Shown piece by piece: positions 1 through 11,268 of a DNA stretch of 64,000 bases. This DNA comes from Neptuniibacter caesariensis (GTDB lineage: Bacteria > Pseudomonadota > Gammaproteobacteria > Pseudomonadales > Balneatricaceae): positions 1,683,083 through 1,747,082 of the forward strand of contig NZ_CH724125.1 of NCBI RefSeq assembly GCF_000153345.1. Direction: 5' to 3'. The notes below the pieces were generated by a model. It did not search any database. It was given only the letters and a program-made list of their open reading frames with translations, and was not told the origin of the DNA. The translations under genes and the position numbers were made by a program. Within the stretch, counting starts at the first letter, position 1; each line of letters starts with the position of its first letter.

Positions 1-534
1 TAGTTCAGCCATCCGAGGTAAGTTTACTTTTTCAACAGGGCATGGGTAGGAAGAGACACAGTGCATGGCGACAACATCTTCGCCATTGCTTCTTATGGAA
101 CCTACGAGTTCAGAGACATCTTTTAATTCTTCTTCTGTACAGGCTCCCAAGCTTAAGAAGACACGCTTATATGTAGATAGCGCATACCGAATAAGTTCAA
201 TATTGGCTACTTCATGAGAAGGTATCTTTATGGCTTCAGTTGAGAACTGGCTCACAAATTCAGCGTCTTCTTTATTGAATACAGAAAGAAGGAATTTTAC
301 ATTATGCTTGCTACATAGTTCAGTTAATTGCTGGATCTTATCTGCATTAAGACAAGCTTTGTTATAAATTTCTCTTCGGCCATCATTATCCCATGCACCA
401 GCTTTAAGTTTCTCAGGGTTCCAGTATTGAAACTTCGCAGTTGTCGCACCAGACTGAGCGGCGGCAGCAATCATATCTTCTGCTAACTTCATGTCTCCCA
501 TGAAGTTCCAACCAATTTCAGCAATATATTCCAT
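1..534 (-). CDS. NeuB-type N-acetylneuraminate/nonulosonate synthase, C-terminus cut by window edge
   Basis: This is an open frame from the ATG at 534 to the left edge, 178 codons with no stop. The translation begins MEYIAEIGWNFMGDMKLAED and contains AKFQYW, FLLSVFN, IKIPSHE and HCVSSYPCP. These are hallmarks of the NeuB TIM-barrel synthases that condense phosphoenolpyruvate with an N-acyl hexosamine to give sialic, legionaminic or pseudaminic acids. An AGGA ribosome site precedes the ATG. The C-terminal antifreeze-like (SAF) domain lies outside the window. It is the last visible gene of the polysaccharide operon, about 40 bp after the GT4 gene. The exact nonulosonic acid cannot be told from this fragment. 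Confidence 0.85.
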   Translation of the reverse strand, partial: MEYIAEIGWNFMGDMKLAEDMIAAAAQSGATTAKFQYWNPEKLKAGAWDNDGRREIYNKACLNADKIQQLTELCSKHNVKFLLSVFNKEDAEFVSQFSTEAIKIPSHEVANIELIRYALSTYKRVFLSLGACTEEELKDVSELVGSIRSNGEDVVAMHCVSSYPCPVEKVNLPRMAEL

Positions 535-572
535 ACAATTATCCTCTGAGAACATGAATCATGTTGTATAAA

Positions 573-1535
573 TCAAATAAAATGTCTTGATAATTCGGAA
601 ACCCAGGATTTAAAGGATTCCCTTTCAGCCAGCCAGTCTATCTTTTCAGTATTATCAGCTTCTACTTCAGCAGCATATTTTATCCTACTTATCAGATCCT
701 CTTCACCTTTTACTATCTCTATATACTTATCCGTACCATTTTCACGAAGAAAACCAGCATCCGTTGCTACTACGGAGCAACCAGCCATAAGAGCTTCAAA
801 GATAGGTAAAGCAAAACTATCAAACTGAGAAGTAAAAATAAGGGTTTCCGTATTCATCAACTCGGTATAAATACGTTCTTTGTCTACATTACTTATGATG
901 TCTACGTGCTGACTCACAGCCCATTCAGGAATTTGGCCATTAAAAATCATTGTACCTTTGCAATTTGTAGCTTCCATAGCTTTCACAAAGCTGATACCAC
1001 CCTTAAAAGAATGGGCTGAACCAATCCAGATATACTGCCTATTACGAGTAAAGCTTTTCTTTACCAGCTGTGTTGCGGGAAATAGTTCATCAATACCTAA
1101 CATAGGCATTACCGACCAAGCACCACAAAAATGAGAAAAGTCCGAATTAAATCGTTGTCGGGAGAACTCTGAATTAAAAACTCTTAGCCATTTCCTTCTT
1201 CCAACAAACAATCTGTATGACCCACGATATATCGTGTTAAATAGCTTACCTCGTTGGTGAAACAAGTTAAGATCATCACTCTGAACAAAGTGGATAACAT
1301 CAGGACAACGAAAACAGCCAAGAAGAATTGCAGTAAAAGGGTCCGAAACAACAAACATCTCTTTTCGCTTCAACAACATCTGCCAAAGCGCATTAAGGAC
1401 CCCTCCACGCAAGTAGATTGTATTCCCCGAAGCATCATCGATGTTGGTCAACAACGCTACATAAAAGGCATGTAACGCCTGATTACCACCATTCAATCGT
1501 TTAGAGTACTGACAGCAATTGATTTTAGTCGACAT
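573..1535 (-). CDS. Glycosyltransferase, GT4-like (group 1)
   Basis: This 320-residue protein has a C-terminal GT-B nucleotide-sugar domain. The segment YIWIGSAHSFKGG near residue 168 and the later FDSFALPIFEALMAGCSVVATD, an E-x7-E type donor motif, are typical of group 1 transferases. There is no signal peptide, so a cytosolic or membrane-face enzyme is expected, adding a sugar to a lipid-linked glycan. Its start overlaps the end of wbpA by 11 bp, so the two are probably translationally coupled. The donor and linkage are unknown. Confidence 0.8.
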   Translation of the reverse strand: MSTKINCCQYSKRLNGGNQALHAFYVALLTNIDDASGNTIYLRGGVLNALWQMLLKRKEMFVVSDPFTAILLGCFRCPDVIHFVQSDDLNLFHQRGKLFNTIYRGSYRLFVGRRKWLRVFNSEFSRQRFNSDFSHFCGAWSVMPMLGIDELFPATQLVKKSFTRNRQYIWIGSAHSFKGGISFVKAMEATNCKGTMIFNGQIPEWAVSQHVDIISNVDKERIYTELMNTETLIFTSQFDSFALPIFEALMAGCSVVATDAGFLRENGTDKYIEIVKGEEDLISRIKYAAEVEADNTEKIDWLAERESFKSWVSELSRHFI

Positions 1536-2757
1536 TCATAACCAATTTATAGCGAGCATCAATGACCCTTTTTGCTGCAAGGCAATTATGATCAACAAAC
1601 TTTCGCCCTTGCGCATTCACAATAGCAACTACACCTTCAAAAGACCTAAACTCTTCATCACTCAATGAATGAATGGTATCACCACCTTTTTCTACGAGAG
1701 CAACAAGGGGGTCCCATACGTGAATAGATATACTATCTGACAATGCATTGATTACTTCGATTGCCGGACTACAGCGAATATCCGAAACACCATCTTTGTA
1801 TGCGGCACCGGTTATTAGTACCGATTGATCCCCCGCAATCTCACACTGTTTTTCTATCCATCTGGCAATCTTTTTCGGGGAGGCATGAATACTTTGCATC
1901 GTATCTTCAACTGCTCGCAGTTCAACGCCTTTATCCCTAGCAGCCTTTAACAAAAAGTGAGGATCAACTGGAATACAATGCCCCCCGACACCGATTCCCG
2001 GATCAAAAGGCATAAAACCAAATGGCTTTGTTTTGGCCAAAGCTACTACTTCATCAAAATCGATGTCGATTGCTGCAGCAAAATCACGAAGTTCATTAAC
2101 GTAATTAATATTAATAGCCCGAAATGTATTTTCATGAAGCTTACAGAGTTCTGCTGATTCCAATGAAGAAGCCCGGACGACATGATTAAACACGGGCATA
2201 TACAATTCAGCACCTTTTGCCAAACACTCAGCAGTGAAACCACCAATTACTTTGGGTATTTCAACATTAGAAAAAACCTCATTTCCCGGATCTTCACGCT
2301 CTGGAGAAAAACATACATGAATTTCCTCACCAATTACTCGGTCAGCTTCACTATTCAGGCGATCTACAATTCCTTGCCTTGTGTACCCCGGCGAAACCGT
2401 ACTTTCTAAGATTACCAAAGAAGGCAACGATTCCATTTTAAGAATTTCTGATACCGCGGCATCCACATATCCATGATCAGGGTTACCCTCAGCATCAAGC
2501 GGCGTCGGCACACAAATAACCACTGCATCAGCCCCATTCAAGACCTCCGATGAGGAAGCAAACCTGGCGTTGACGTCCACCTGTACTTCCCGTGAAACCC
2601 TTTCTTGCCATAGTTCCAACAAGCAATCGCTATTATTAAGAGCTTCAACCACTGCTTCATTTTTATCAAAGCCAGAAACAAAATAGCCTGCTTTGATCAA
2701 AGATAGGCTTAGGGGTATACCCACGTAACCTAAACCAATTACACCAACATTCTTCAT
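1525..2757 (-). CDS. wbpA: UDP-N-acetyl-D-glucosamine 6-dehydrogenase
   Basis: This 410-residue nucleotide-sugar dehydrogenase oxidises the C6 hydroxyl of a UDP-N-acetylhexosamine to a uronate with two NAD+. The N-terminal Rossmann motif GVIGLGYVGIPL is at residues 5-16. The catalytic cysteine lies in GVGGHCIPVDP (Cys261), and a C-terminal UDP-binding domain contains GAAYKDGVSDIR. With wbpB, wbpD and wbpE in the same operon, the likely product is UDP-GlcNAcA, the first step towards UDP-2,3-diacetamido sugars. A ManNAc-specific (WecC) activity is the main alternative. The ATG overlaps the stop of the previous gene by 4 bp. Confidence 0.85.
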   Translation of the reverse strand: MKNVGVIGLGYVGIPLSLSLIKAGYFVSGFDKNEAVVEALNNSDCLLELWQERVSREVQVDVNARFASSSEVLNGADAVVICVPTPLDAEGNPDHGYVDAAVSEILKMESLPSLVILESTVSPGYTRQGIVDRLNSEADRVIGEEIHVCFSPEREDPGNEVFSNVEIPKVIGGFTAECLAKGAELYMPVFNHVVRASSLESAELCKLHENTFRAININYVNELRDFAAAIDIDFDEVVALAKTKPFGFMPFDPGIGVGGHCIPVDPHFLLKAARDKGVELRAVEDTMQSIHASPKKIARWIEKQCEIAGDQSVLITGAAYKDGVSDIRCSPAIEVINALSDSISIHVWDPLVALVEKGGDTIHSLSDEEFRSFEGVVAIVNAQGRKFVDHNCLAAKRVIDARYKLVMNVD

Positions 2758-3740
2758 AGAAAAAACACTTCCTTTCCAGAGACCCTTAATTCTTCAACAT
2801 CATTAAAAAAAGCCTTCCGTGTTTTTATATTTGGACCACCATCATCATAGAGAGCAACACAAGCTTCTCTCCCCTCAAAAGCTAAAACGTTCATAGCCGT
2901 TGTATTGAAGGGGGCTATCAACTTAATTTTTGGCTTTTGTCCTAAGATCATAGGTTCAACCGCAATCTCTCTTGGTACGACCTGATCGATATCAAAAAAA
3001 CGTCTCAATAGTTCAAGCTTCTCAGGCCATTTCCCTTCATTATGATGAAAAGATACACGAAGCTTAGATCCAGAATACTTCTCTGCTATATCTGCAATAA
3101 TCTGCTCATATTGGCCCATCGTTTGGAGACCATATTCGACACTTGAAGAGCTTAAGAAATAATACCCATCAAACTCATTCTCAACGACCTGTTCTTCAAA
3201 CTTAACTGGCAATAAGCTGCAAGAAAATGCATGTGAGGCTAGTAATGACGACTTATTACACACGATTATATCTTGCAGATGCCCCCCCTTAAAGAACTTA
3301 TATTTCCTAGGGGCAATAATGGATAATGAAAGCAAAGAATAGAATGCCGACTTCAACCTTGCATAGTTAATAGGCAGAGTTAAGTAGCTGGAAATTCCAT
3401 CCTCATAAAGAAAAACCTGCTTAGGCTTCAGCAACGCTTCGATTGTTTCGAACTGAGGCCCAAAGTTCAGCGCTGTTAATAAACTAAGCGGTTTAACTTT
3501 CAGCTTTTTCTTAAGTAAAAGCACTTGCTTAGCAATAGCTAGAAAAGCTCGATAGTCAGAAGGCTTGTAGGTATAACGTGTAGAAGCATGTGAGGAAAGA
3601 TCCTTTAAATCCAACCCCTCAGGCGCAAGTATATGGACATCAGCAACTAATTGGGCAACAGAGTCATCTCTAAGCAACTGCTGTAATAGAGAGACCTGAT
3701 AAGGAGTACGAACATCAACCAGCGTTACCCCTTTACTCAT
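2754..3740 (-). CDS. Putative glycosyltransferase, polysialyltransferase/GT52-like
   Basis: I do not firmly recognise this protein of about 328 residues. It has no signal peptide or membrane segment. VFLYEDGISSYL, followed much later by KIKLIAPFNTTAMNVLAFEG, resembles the acidic-Gly and Ser/Thr motifs of bacterial sialyl- and polysialyltransferase families (GT52/POLYST-like), which would fit the neighbouring NeuB-type gene. That assignment is inference. An ATG at 3752 lies directly against AAGG, so I prefer the ATG at 3740, which has better spacing. The 5' end overlaps the stop of the upstream GT2 gene and the 3' end overlaps wbpA by 4 bp. Confidence 0.55.
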   Translation of the reverse strand: MSKGVTLVDVRTPYQVSLLQQLLRDDSVAQLVADVHILAPEGLDLKDLSSHASTRYTYKPSDYRAFLAIAKQVLLLKKKLKVKPLSLLTALNFGPQFETIEALLKPKQVFLYEDGISSYLTLPINYARLKSAFYSLLSLSIIAPRKYKFFKGGHLQDIIVCNKSSLLASHAFSCSLLPVKFEEQVVENEFDGYYFLSSSSVEYGLQTMGQYEQIIADIAEKYSGSKLRVSFHHNEGKWPEKLELLRRFFDIDQVVPREIAVEPMILGQKPKIKLIAPFNTTAMNVLAFEGREACVALYDDGGPNIKTRKAFFNDVEELRVSGKEVFFL

Positions 3741-4989
3741 CAAAAAACACATCCTTAGGAATAATACCCGATATCAGGTTTACTGATCTGATCAGCGTAC
3801 CATCTCCATAACGAGCTTTTTTAAAATGAGGTTTATTCTCATATGTATCCATTAATTTGGAACTTAAAGGGACCCAGGATTGCTCTCCACTATCCAGCAT
3901 GAAGAAATCTTCTTTATAGCTAGTAACCTTTACACACATATCCGCGCCGTATGAAAGGCTCGCACTTAGATAGTCTTTTATCTTAGATTCGGACAAACAG
4001 TTTTTATCAAGATCAACAAAATAAACATAATCAAACAGATCGCCCTGAGCTGCAAAATCTTTGACTATTCGGCTCAATAAGTCGTAAAGAGATAGATCAT
4101 CCCAGTCCACTTTCCTTTTCATCGATCTGTAATGTCCGACCAGCTCTTCCGTCCCTCGCTTAGGTATTAGTACAATCTGATTCCCATCTGTATTTAATTC
4201 ATGGTAACTATCATCGTGAACGTTTTTCAGGTCACTACATAGCCCAATTACTAATGTATCCGACACACGCTCAGCGAAGTCATGCCAATAATCAATCAAG
4301 GCAGAAGAATCTAATAAAGATGCGACGCCTTTACCCCTGAATGATCGGTACTCATCATCATGCTGATTTAGACCATGCTCATGAACAACACTGGCATCTG
4401 AATTATAATGGATAAGCCAACCATTACTTAGCACTTCACGCGCCCAGTAGCGATCTTCAATATGCTTTAATGACTCGTCAAACTTATTTGACCGCCATAC
4501 TTCCTTGCGTATAACAGATGCCGCATTATGAAAGAACGAATCCTTGCGTTGCACCCTACTTTCTTCAGAAAAGCAGTTAACAAGGTCTCTATAGTTCTCA
4601 TAATTACTTGCGGTAGTAGGGAGCTGACGGCAGTATGAACCTGCGATTTTCGGGTCGTTAAGCAATGGCTTCACCATCTCATGCAGCCAGTTTTTCCCTA
4701 CTGGTACGCAATGTGCTGACAACACAACCAGATATTCACAACCAGCTAACGCATCCATTCCTTGATTGATGGATTTGCCGGGGAAATACTCCCCTTCATA
4801 GGTAAGAACCTTAATACTAGGCCAGACTTGCCTAGCACGTTCTACAGTACTATCCTCAGACTTACAATCCACCAAAACGACTGTAGGCAGAACGACACCC
4901 TCTTGCTCAGCCAAAGCTTTGAGGCAATAAGCAATCCAACGGCCTTCATTTTTGGTGCGAATTACAACCCCAATTTTTTCTTTAATCAT
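3733..4989 (-). CDS. GT2 glycosyltransferase with C-terminal NeuA-like domain
   Basis: The protein has 418 residues. Residues 5 to about 215 form a GT-A family 2 domain: GVVIRTKNEGRWI, VVLVDCKSEDST, the LSAHCVP metal-region variant and a catalytic-type HIEDRYWA at 176-183. Residues 268-418 are a second domain. Its segments YVYFVDLDKNCLSESKIKDYL, YGADMCVKVTSYKEDFF, PHFKKARYGDGTLIRS follow the order seen in CMP-sialate cytidylyltransferases (NeuA), but the usual nucleotide-binding loop is degenerate. It may be an inactive or altered cytidylyltransferase, or a binding module. The gene starts 2 bp after wbpE. Confidence 0.7.
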   Translation of the reverse strand: MIKEKIGVVIRTKNEGRWIAYCLKALAEQEGVVLPTVVLVDCKSEDSTVERARQVWPSIKVLTYEGEYFPGKSINQGMDALAGCEYLVVLSAHCVPVGKNWLHEMVKPLLNDPKIAGSYCRQLPTTASNYENYRDLVNCFSEESRVQRKDSFFHNAASVIRKEVWRSNKFDESLKHIEDRYWAREVLSNGWLIHYNSDASVVHEHGLNQHDDEYRSFRGKGVASLLDSSALIDYWHDFAERVSDTLVIGLCSDLKNVHDDSYHELNTDGNQIVLIPKRGTEELVGHYRSMKRKVDWDDLSLYDLLSRIVKDFAAQGDLFDYVYFVDLDKNCLSESKIKDYLSASLSYGADMCVKVTSYKEDFFMLDSGEQSWVPLSSKLMDTYENKPHFKKARYGDGTLIRSVNLISGIIPKDVFFDE

Positions 4990-4991
4990 AA

Positions 4992-6085
4992 TTAACTAAC
5001 TAATGCCTTTGTCACAATATCGACAATGTCAGCTGAATTTTCAGGCGACAAATAAGGGTGCATAGGCAAACTTAAAACTTCCTTTGCTGCAACCTCACTT
5101 ACAGAAAGCCCTTCACTCTTCATATTCAGAAAAGCTGGCTGAGAATGAACTGGCTTAGGGTAGTGTATAGCTGTCGGGACACCTTCAGCCTTAAGAGCCT
5201 CTATCACTTTCGCCCTTTGTTTCAGCCGTATAGTATATTGCCCCCAAACACTATTACTTTCCTGGAGAACGGTTGGTGTTATCACCTCGTCAACAGAAGA
5301 AAACAGTTGATTGTATCTATCTGCAACCAACTGTCTTAGAGCAATCTCTTTTTCGAAAACTTCCATTTTTTGAATTAAGATTGCAGCTTGTAATGTATCA
5401 AGCCTGCTATTGATTCCAACACGTACATGATTATATCGCCCGGACTGGCCATGCCGCGCAATTTCCCGAATTTTCCGAGCCAATATTTCATCACTTGTAA
5501 AAAGTGCACCACCATCACCATAGCAGCCTAGAGGTTTACTAGGAAAAAAACTCGTAGTCGCAATCGTTGTAAGATTACAGGAACGATTAGATCTGTACGT
5601 AGCACCGAAGCTTTGAGCTGCATCCTCAATAACGGGCACCCCATATTGAGCAGCAATAGCATTTATTTCATCAATATCAGGGCATTGGCCATAGAGTGAG
5701 ACAGGTATTATTGCCTTCGTACTCTCGGTTATTAAGCCTTCGAGCTTCTGACTATCCAAATTGTAAGTATCGGGATCAATATCAACAAAGACAGGTGTTG
5801 CACCCAATAAAGCAATCATTTCAGCAGCAGCGATATAGGAGAAGCTTGGTGTTATTACCTCATCCCCCACTCCAATATCTAGCGCCATTAATGCAATTTG
5901 AATAGCATCTGTGCCGTTGGCACATGAAATACAATACTTAGCTCCGCAAAAAGCGGCTAATCTATTTTCCAGCTCAACCACTTCAGGACCACCGATATAC
6001 TGCCCGTGAGCTAAGACATTCTGTATTGCAGCATTTAATCGATCCCTGATGACGTCTTGCTGAGCAGCAAGATCAATAAAATTCA

Positions 6086-6089
<4 letters not shown>
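4992..6089 (-). CDS. wbpE: UDP-3-keto-GlcNAcA aminotransferase (DegT/DnrJ/EryC1 family)
   Basis: This 365-residue PLP enzyme transfers an amino group from glutamate to the 3-keto sugar to make UDP-2-acetamido-3-amino-2,3-dideoxyglucuronate. The conserved start FIDLAAQQ, the substrate loop SCANGTDA, the PLP aspartate region [11 protein letters not shown] and the Schiff-base lysine in [15 protein letters not shown] (Lys185) match WbpE/WlbC very closely. The length is normal. It sits between the acetyltransferase wbpD, which it overlaps by 4 bp, and a GT2 gene, in the order expected for the diacetamido-uronate pathway. Confidence 0.92.
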
Positions 6090-7884
<1,795 letters not shown>

Positions 7885-9849
7885 ATGAGTTCCACTACGT
7901 CCGCATCCTCGATCAAGTGGAAATCGGATACTCCCTTTTCATCTACATTCAATGACATCTATTTTTCTCCAACAGATGGCAAAGAAGAAACCGATTATGT
8001 GTTTATCGACGGCAACAAGTTACCAGAAAGAATAAAATTTTGTTCTGGCACCTTTACTATTGCCGAAACCGGGTTTGGCACCGGCCTTAATTTTTTATGC
8101 TCATGGCTAGCATTTCGCAATAACAGCAATAGCAATGCACATCTACATTTCATCAGTGTCGAGAAGTTCCCTTTATCGAAGGCAGATATAGCCATAGCAT
8201 TACAAAAACAGGAAGTTCTGAAGGGGCTATCCAGCCAATTCATAGATCAATACAACACCTTATCCAGCGGAATAAATAAGTTTATTTTTGACCATGGTAA
8301 AGTTCGCCTAACCCTTATATTTGATGACGCAAGCAAAGGTTACCAACGACTCAACGAACATGTAGATGCCTGGTACCTAGACGGTTTTGCTCCATCAAAA
8401 AACCCTGATATGTGGAGCCCAGAGTTATTCCAGCAGATAGCTCGATTGAGTCACCCGGGCACGACCTTTTCCACATTTACAGCAGCCGGGATCGTGCGCC
8501 GTGGACTACAGGAAGCAGGCTTCGAGGTTAGCAAACAAAAGGGGTTTGGCCGTAAACGTGAGATGCTGATTGGCACCTTTACCGGAAAGCAGAAACAGAA
8601 AACAATTGCTAAGCCCTGGTTTGAGCTACCTAGAGGAGATAAGCCTGAGTCTGTAACTATTATTGGTGGGGGGCTATCAGGCTGCACGACTGCGCGAGCG
8701 CTAGCAGAACGGGATATTCAGGTCACACTGATAGAGAAAGAAGATCAGCTTGCAACAGGCGGCTCAGGAAACCGGCAAGGCGCCCTTTACGCCAAACTAC
8801 CGGTTAAACCTACTAATCAGGGTGAGCTACATCTAGCCGGTTTTCTGCATACGGTTAACAAACTAAAACAACTCGACCCGGAACAAACCTTATGGTCTCA
8901 GTGCGGAGTTGCTCAACTTGCCACCAATGAAAAAGAGCTCAAGCGCCAGCAGGAACTTATTGAACATGGCAGCTATTCTGATGAGCTGGTAACCGCGAAA
9001 AGCGCAGAAGAATTATCAACTCTTGCGGGCTCCAGAGTAGAGCACAGCGGGCTATTTTTCCCTGATGCTGGCTGGGTCTCTCCTAGAGATCTTTGTCGCT
9101 CACTTGTTGAACACAAAAACATTCAGATCCAGAATACCAGTATCACAACCACTGAATACAACAATGGCCAGTGGGTACTTACTGACAATGAGGGCAATGC
9201 GTTGCATGCCTCACATTTGATCATTTGTAATGCTGAACTGGCTAACCAGTTTGAGCAAACCTCACATATACCCCTGAAGCCGATACGTGGACAGGTATCC
9301 ATCTCTCCTGTCAGCGAAAGCAGCCTTCACTTAGACACAGTAATTTGTGGTGAAGGCTACATTTCACCCGCCAAAGATAACCTGTTCTGCTTTGGTGCGA
9401 CATTTGATCTAAAAGGCAAAGAGCGGAATGTCACTGATAAAGACCACGCAAAGAATCTGCATAATTTAAGTCAGGTACTCCCTGAAATTCATAGCGCAAT
9501 TACCGGTCCTGACAAACCACAGCTTGAGGGCAGGACAGCGTTCCGCTGCAGTACACCTGACTACATGCCTATCGTTGGCCCGGTTCCTGTTCATGACAGC
9601 TTTACTGAGACATTTGGCAAGCTCCGCAAAGACAGGAAATGGAAGTTTGAAAACGTACGCGCAGAGCACCACCCTAACCTGTTTATTAATACGGGGCATG
9701 GTTCAAAAGGGCTGATCACCTGCCCAATATCAGCCGAATTACTGACTGCGATGATCTGTGATGAGCCACTTCCGCTCCCTAAAGATCTTGTCGATACAAT
9801 CAATCCGGCAAGATTTATCATTAAGAACTTGATAAAACAGGCGATATAG
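7885..9849 (+). CDS. mnmC: Bifunctional tRNA mnm5s2U34 biosynthesis protein MnmC
   Basis: MnmC finishes the wobble modification of tRNAs for Glu, Lys and Gln. A C-terminal FAD domain removes the carboxymethyl group and an N-terminal SAM domain methylates the amine. In the N-terminal part FNDIYFSPTDG, TGFGTGLNFL (SAM site) and YLDGFAPSKNPDMW (Asp166) are visible. The FAD domain begins near residue 256 with TIIGGGLSGC and continues with GSGNRQGALYAKL. The ATG at 7885 aligns with the family start and has a weak AGATAGG ribosome site. An in-frame ATG at 7828 would add 19 residues of unusual sequence. Confidence 0.95.
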   Translation: MSSTTSASSIKWKSDTPFSSTFNDIYFSPTDGKEETDYVFIDGNKLPERIKFCSGTFTIAETGFGTGLNFLCSWLAFRNNSNSNAHLHFISVEKFPLSKADIAIALQKQEVLKGLSSQFIDQYNTLSSGINKFIFDHGKVRLTLIFDDASKGYQRLNEHVDAWYLDGFAPSKNPDMWSPELFQQIARLSHPGTTFSTFTAAGIVRRGLQEAGFEVSKQKGFGRKREMLIGTFTGKQKQKTIAKPWFELPRGDKPESVTIIGGGLSGCTTARALAERDIQVTLIEKEDQLATGGSGNRQGALYAKLPVKPTNQGELHLAGFLHTVNKLKQLDPEQTLWSQCGVAQLATNEKELKRQQELIEHGSYSDELVTAKSAEELSTLAGSRVEHSGLFFPDAGWVSPRDLCRSLVEHKNIQIQNTSITTTEYNNGQWVLTDNEGNALHASHLIICNAELANQFEQTSHIPLKPIRGQVSISPVSESSLHLDTVICGEGYISPAKDNLFCFGATFDLKGKERNVTDKDHAKNLHNLSQVLPEIHSAITGPDKPQLEGRTAFRCSTPDYMPIVGPVPVHDSFTETFGKLRKDRKWKFENVRAEHHPNLFINTGHGSKGLITCPISAELLTAMICDEPLPLPKDLVDTINPARFIIKNLIKQAI

Positions 9850-9920
9850 ATAGATATACCTATAGTTGCAAAACGATAGACGGCAGCTTTATAGTTTAGA
9901 AAAGCCTAGCTGGAGAGATT

Positions 9921-10565
9921 ATGGCCTTATACGTATACGATCACGGTTATCGAATACAAACGCCTAAAGATTCTCTGTTCCCAAAGAGAGGGGTGAACTC
10001 GCTTAAAGAAAGCCGAGCGAGTCATCGCAGTGCAGATGTTGAAGATAAGCTGCATGCTGACGGGGAGAAATTTGTCATCCCTGCGCCAGACAAGGGACCT
10101 GAAAATAGCGATAACGCTAGTCGTGCTTACGCCTCAATATCCTCTGAACAAGAGTATGAGTCTGATTCGACAGCAAGCCTGACGGTGAGCCATCTAATGG
10201 TTTCACCTGTCCATACTATTCCACCTTACACTCCGATCAGTACCGCCTGGAAAAGGATGGATTCACTAAATATCAGTCATTTAATCGTTTGCGAAGAAGA
10301 TCAGCGACCGCTCGGGCTGATCTCCAAAACCGATCTACTAGAAGCGGGCCCTAGTTCCGTCACGCAAGTTAAAGAGATCTATTCGCAGAAGCTGATTGCT
10401 GCCGCACCGGAAACCCGGGTTCAGGATGTCGCTATCAATTTCATTGAGAACGACATTAACTCCATACCCGTGGTAGATAAAGACGATAAAGTAGTCGGTA
10501 TTGTCTGTCGAACCGACCTGCTTAGATTGCTCGTTAGCGGCCCGCACCTTGAGCGTTGGGTTTAG
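9921..10565 (+). CDS. CBS-domain pair protein
   Basis: This 214-residue protein has a low-complexity, polar N-terminus of about 90 residues and two CBS domains (residues 92-150 and 155-208). The repeats SHLMVSPVHTIPPYTPI / GLISKTDLLEA and YSQKLIAAAPETRV / VGIVCRTDLLRLL are typical. CBS pairs bind adenosine nucleotides and often regulate a partner, which cannot be named here. A GGAGA ribosome site precedes the ATG. The stop codon is interlocked with that of the convergent DUF4126 gene. Confidence 0.85.
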   Translation: MALYVYDHGYRIQTPKDSLFPKRGVNSLKESRASHRSADVEDKLHADGEKFVIPAPDKGPENSDNASRAYASISSEQEYESDSTASLTVSHLMVSPVHTIPPYTPISTAWKRMDSLNISHLIVCEEDQRPLGLISKTDLLEAGPSSVTQVKEIYSQKLIAAAPETRVQDVAINFIENDINSIPVVDKDDKVVGIVCRTDLLRLLVSGPHLERWV

Positions 10566-11221
10566 CGGCTCGCAGATTTATTCGGTAGTTGCCTGTCGTC
10601 AGGCGCATCATCAACTTTCGCGCCAAATAAACCCGCAATAAATCTAAACACTTTTTTCACGCCACGCCAAATTTTAGGCAGTAACCATATTAATAAAATC
10701 ACAAAGACAACCAAAGCTGCCAGGAACCAAACAGGGTGATTTAAAGCGGCCCAGATTCCACCCAATACCATCAGATCCTCGCTGATCGAAGCGGTCCAGT
10801 TTGTTACCGGTTCAGGGGAAGTGTTTATTAACACCCGACTACCGGCTTTCGCCGCATGACTTCCAGCAGCGAGCGAGCCACCGACTAACGCTGCAGCTAT
10901 TTCCACAGCTGGCGCCATATCGCCAACAGCACCTGCTGCCAACGCGGCACCGGCAGGAATACGAATAAAGGTATGAAGACTATCCCATCCGGTATCTACC
11001 CCAGGTACCTTATCGGCAAAGAACTCGACAAAATACATGAACCCGGCGGCCATCAGGACTAAAGGATCACCCACCACCTGTAGTTCTTCAGGTAAGGTGA
11101 CATGCCCCATATTGTTTAATACACCCAACATCAGGACAGTGGCGTAGAGGTTGATGCCGCTGGCCCAGCCGACACCCATCGTTAATGCTATTAAACTGAT
11201 AATCTGTTCTAACTGATCCAT
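10562..11221 (-). CDS. DUF4126 domain membrane protein
   Basis: This 219-residue hydrophobic protein has about five to six predicted membrane segments, at residues 5-30, 48-66, 88-125, 140-160 and 163-185, and a basic C-terminus. The N-terminal GWASGINLYATVLMLG and the AALVGGSLAAGSHAAKAGSR segment match the DUF4126 family, whose function is unknown. It is convergent with the CBS gene, overlapping by 4 bp, and stands 47 bp after the YheU-family gene in the same direction. Confidence 0.8.
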   Translation of the reverse strand: MDQLEQIISLIALTMGVGWASGINLYATVLMLGVLNNMGHVTLPEELQVVGDPLVLMAAGFMYFVEFFADKVPGVDTGWDSLHTFIRIPAGAALAAGAVGDMAPAVEIAAALVGGSLAAGSHAAKAGSRVLINTSPEPVTNWTASISEDLMVLGGIWAALNHPVWFLAALVVFVILLIWLLPKIWRGVKKVFRFIAGLFGAKVDDAPDDRQLPNKSASR

Positions 11222-11268
11222 ATAAGTACCTCATACTCACAGGGCGCACAGTAAATAACAGCCCTGTT

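Noticed and set aside
1254..1475. Plus-strand ORF opposite the GT4 gene
   Set aside because: It lies antisense to a well-supported glycosyltransferase and its composition shows no coding signs.
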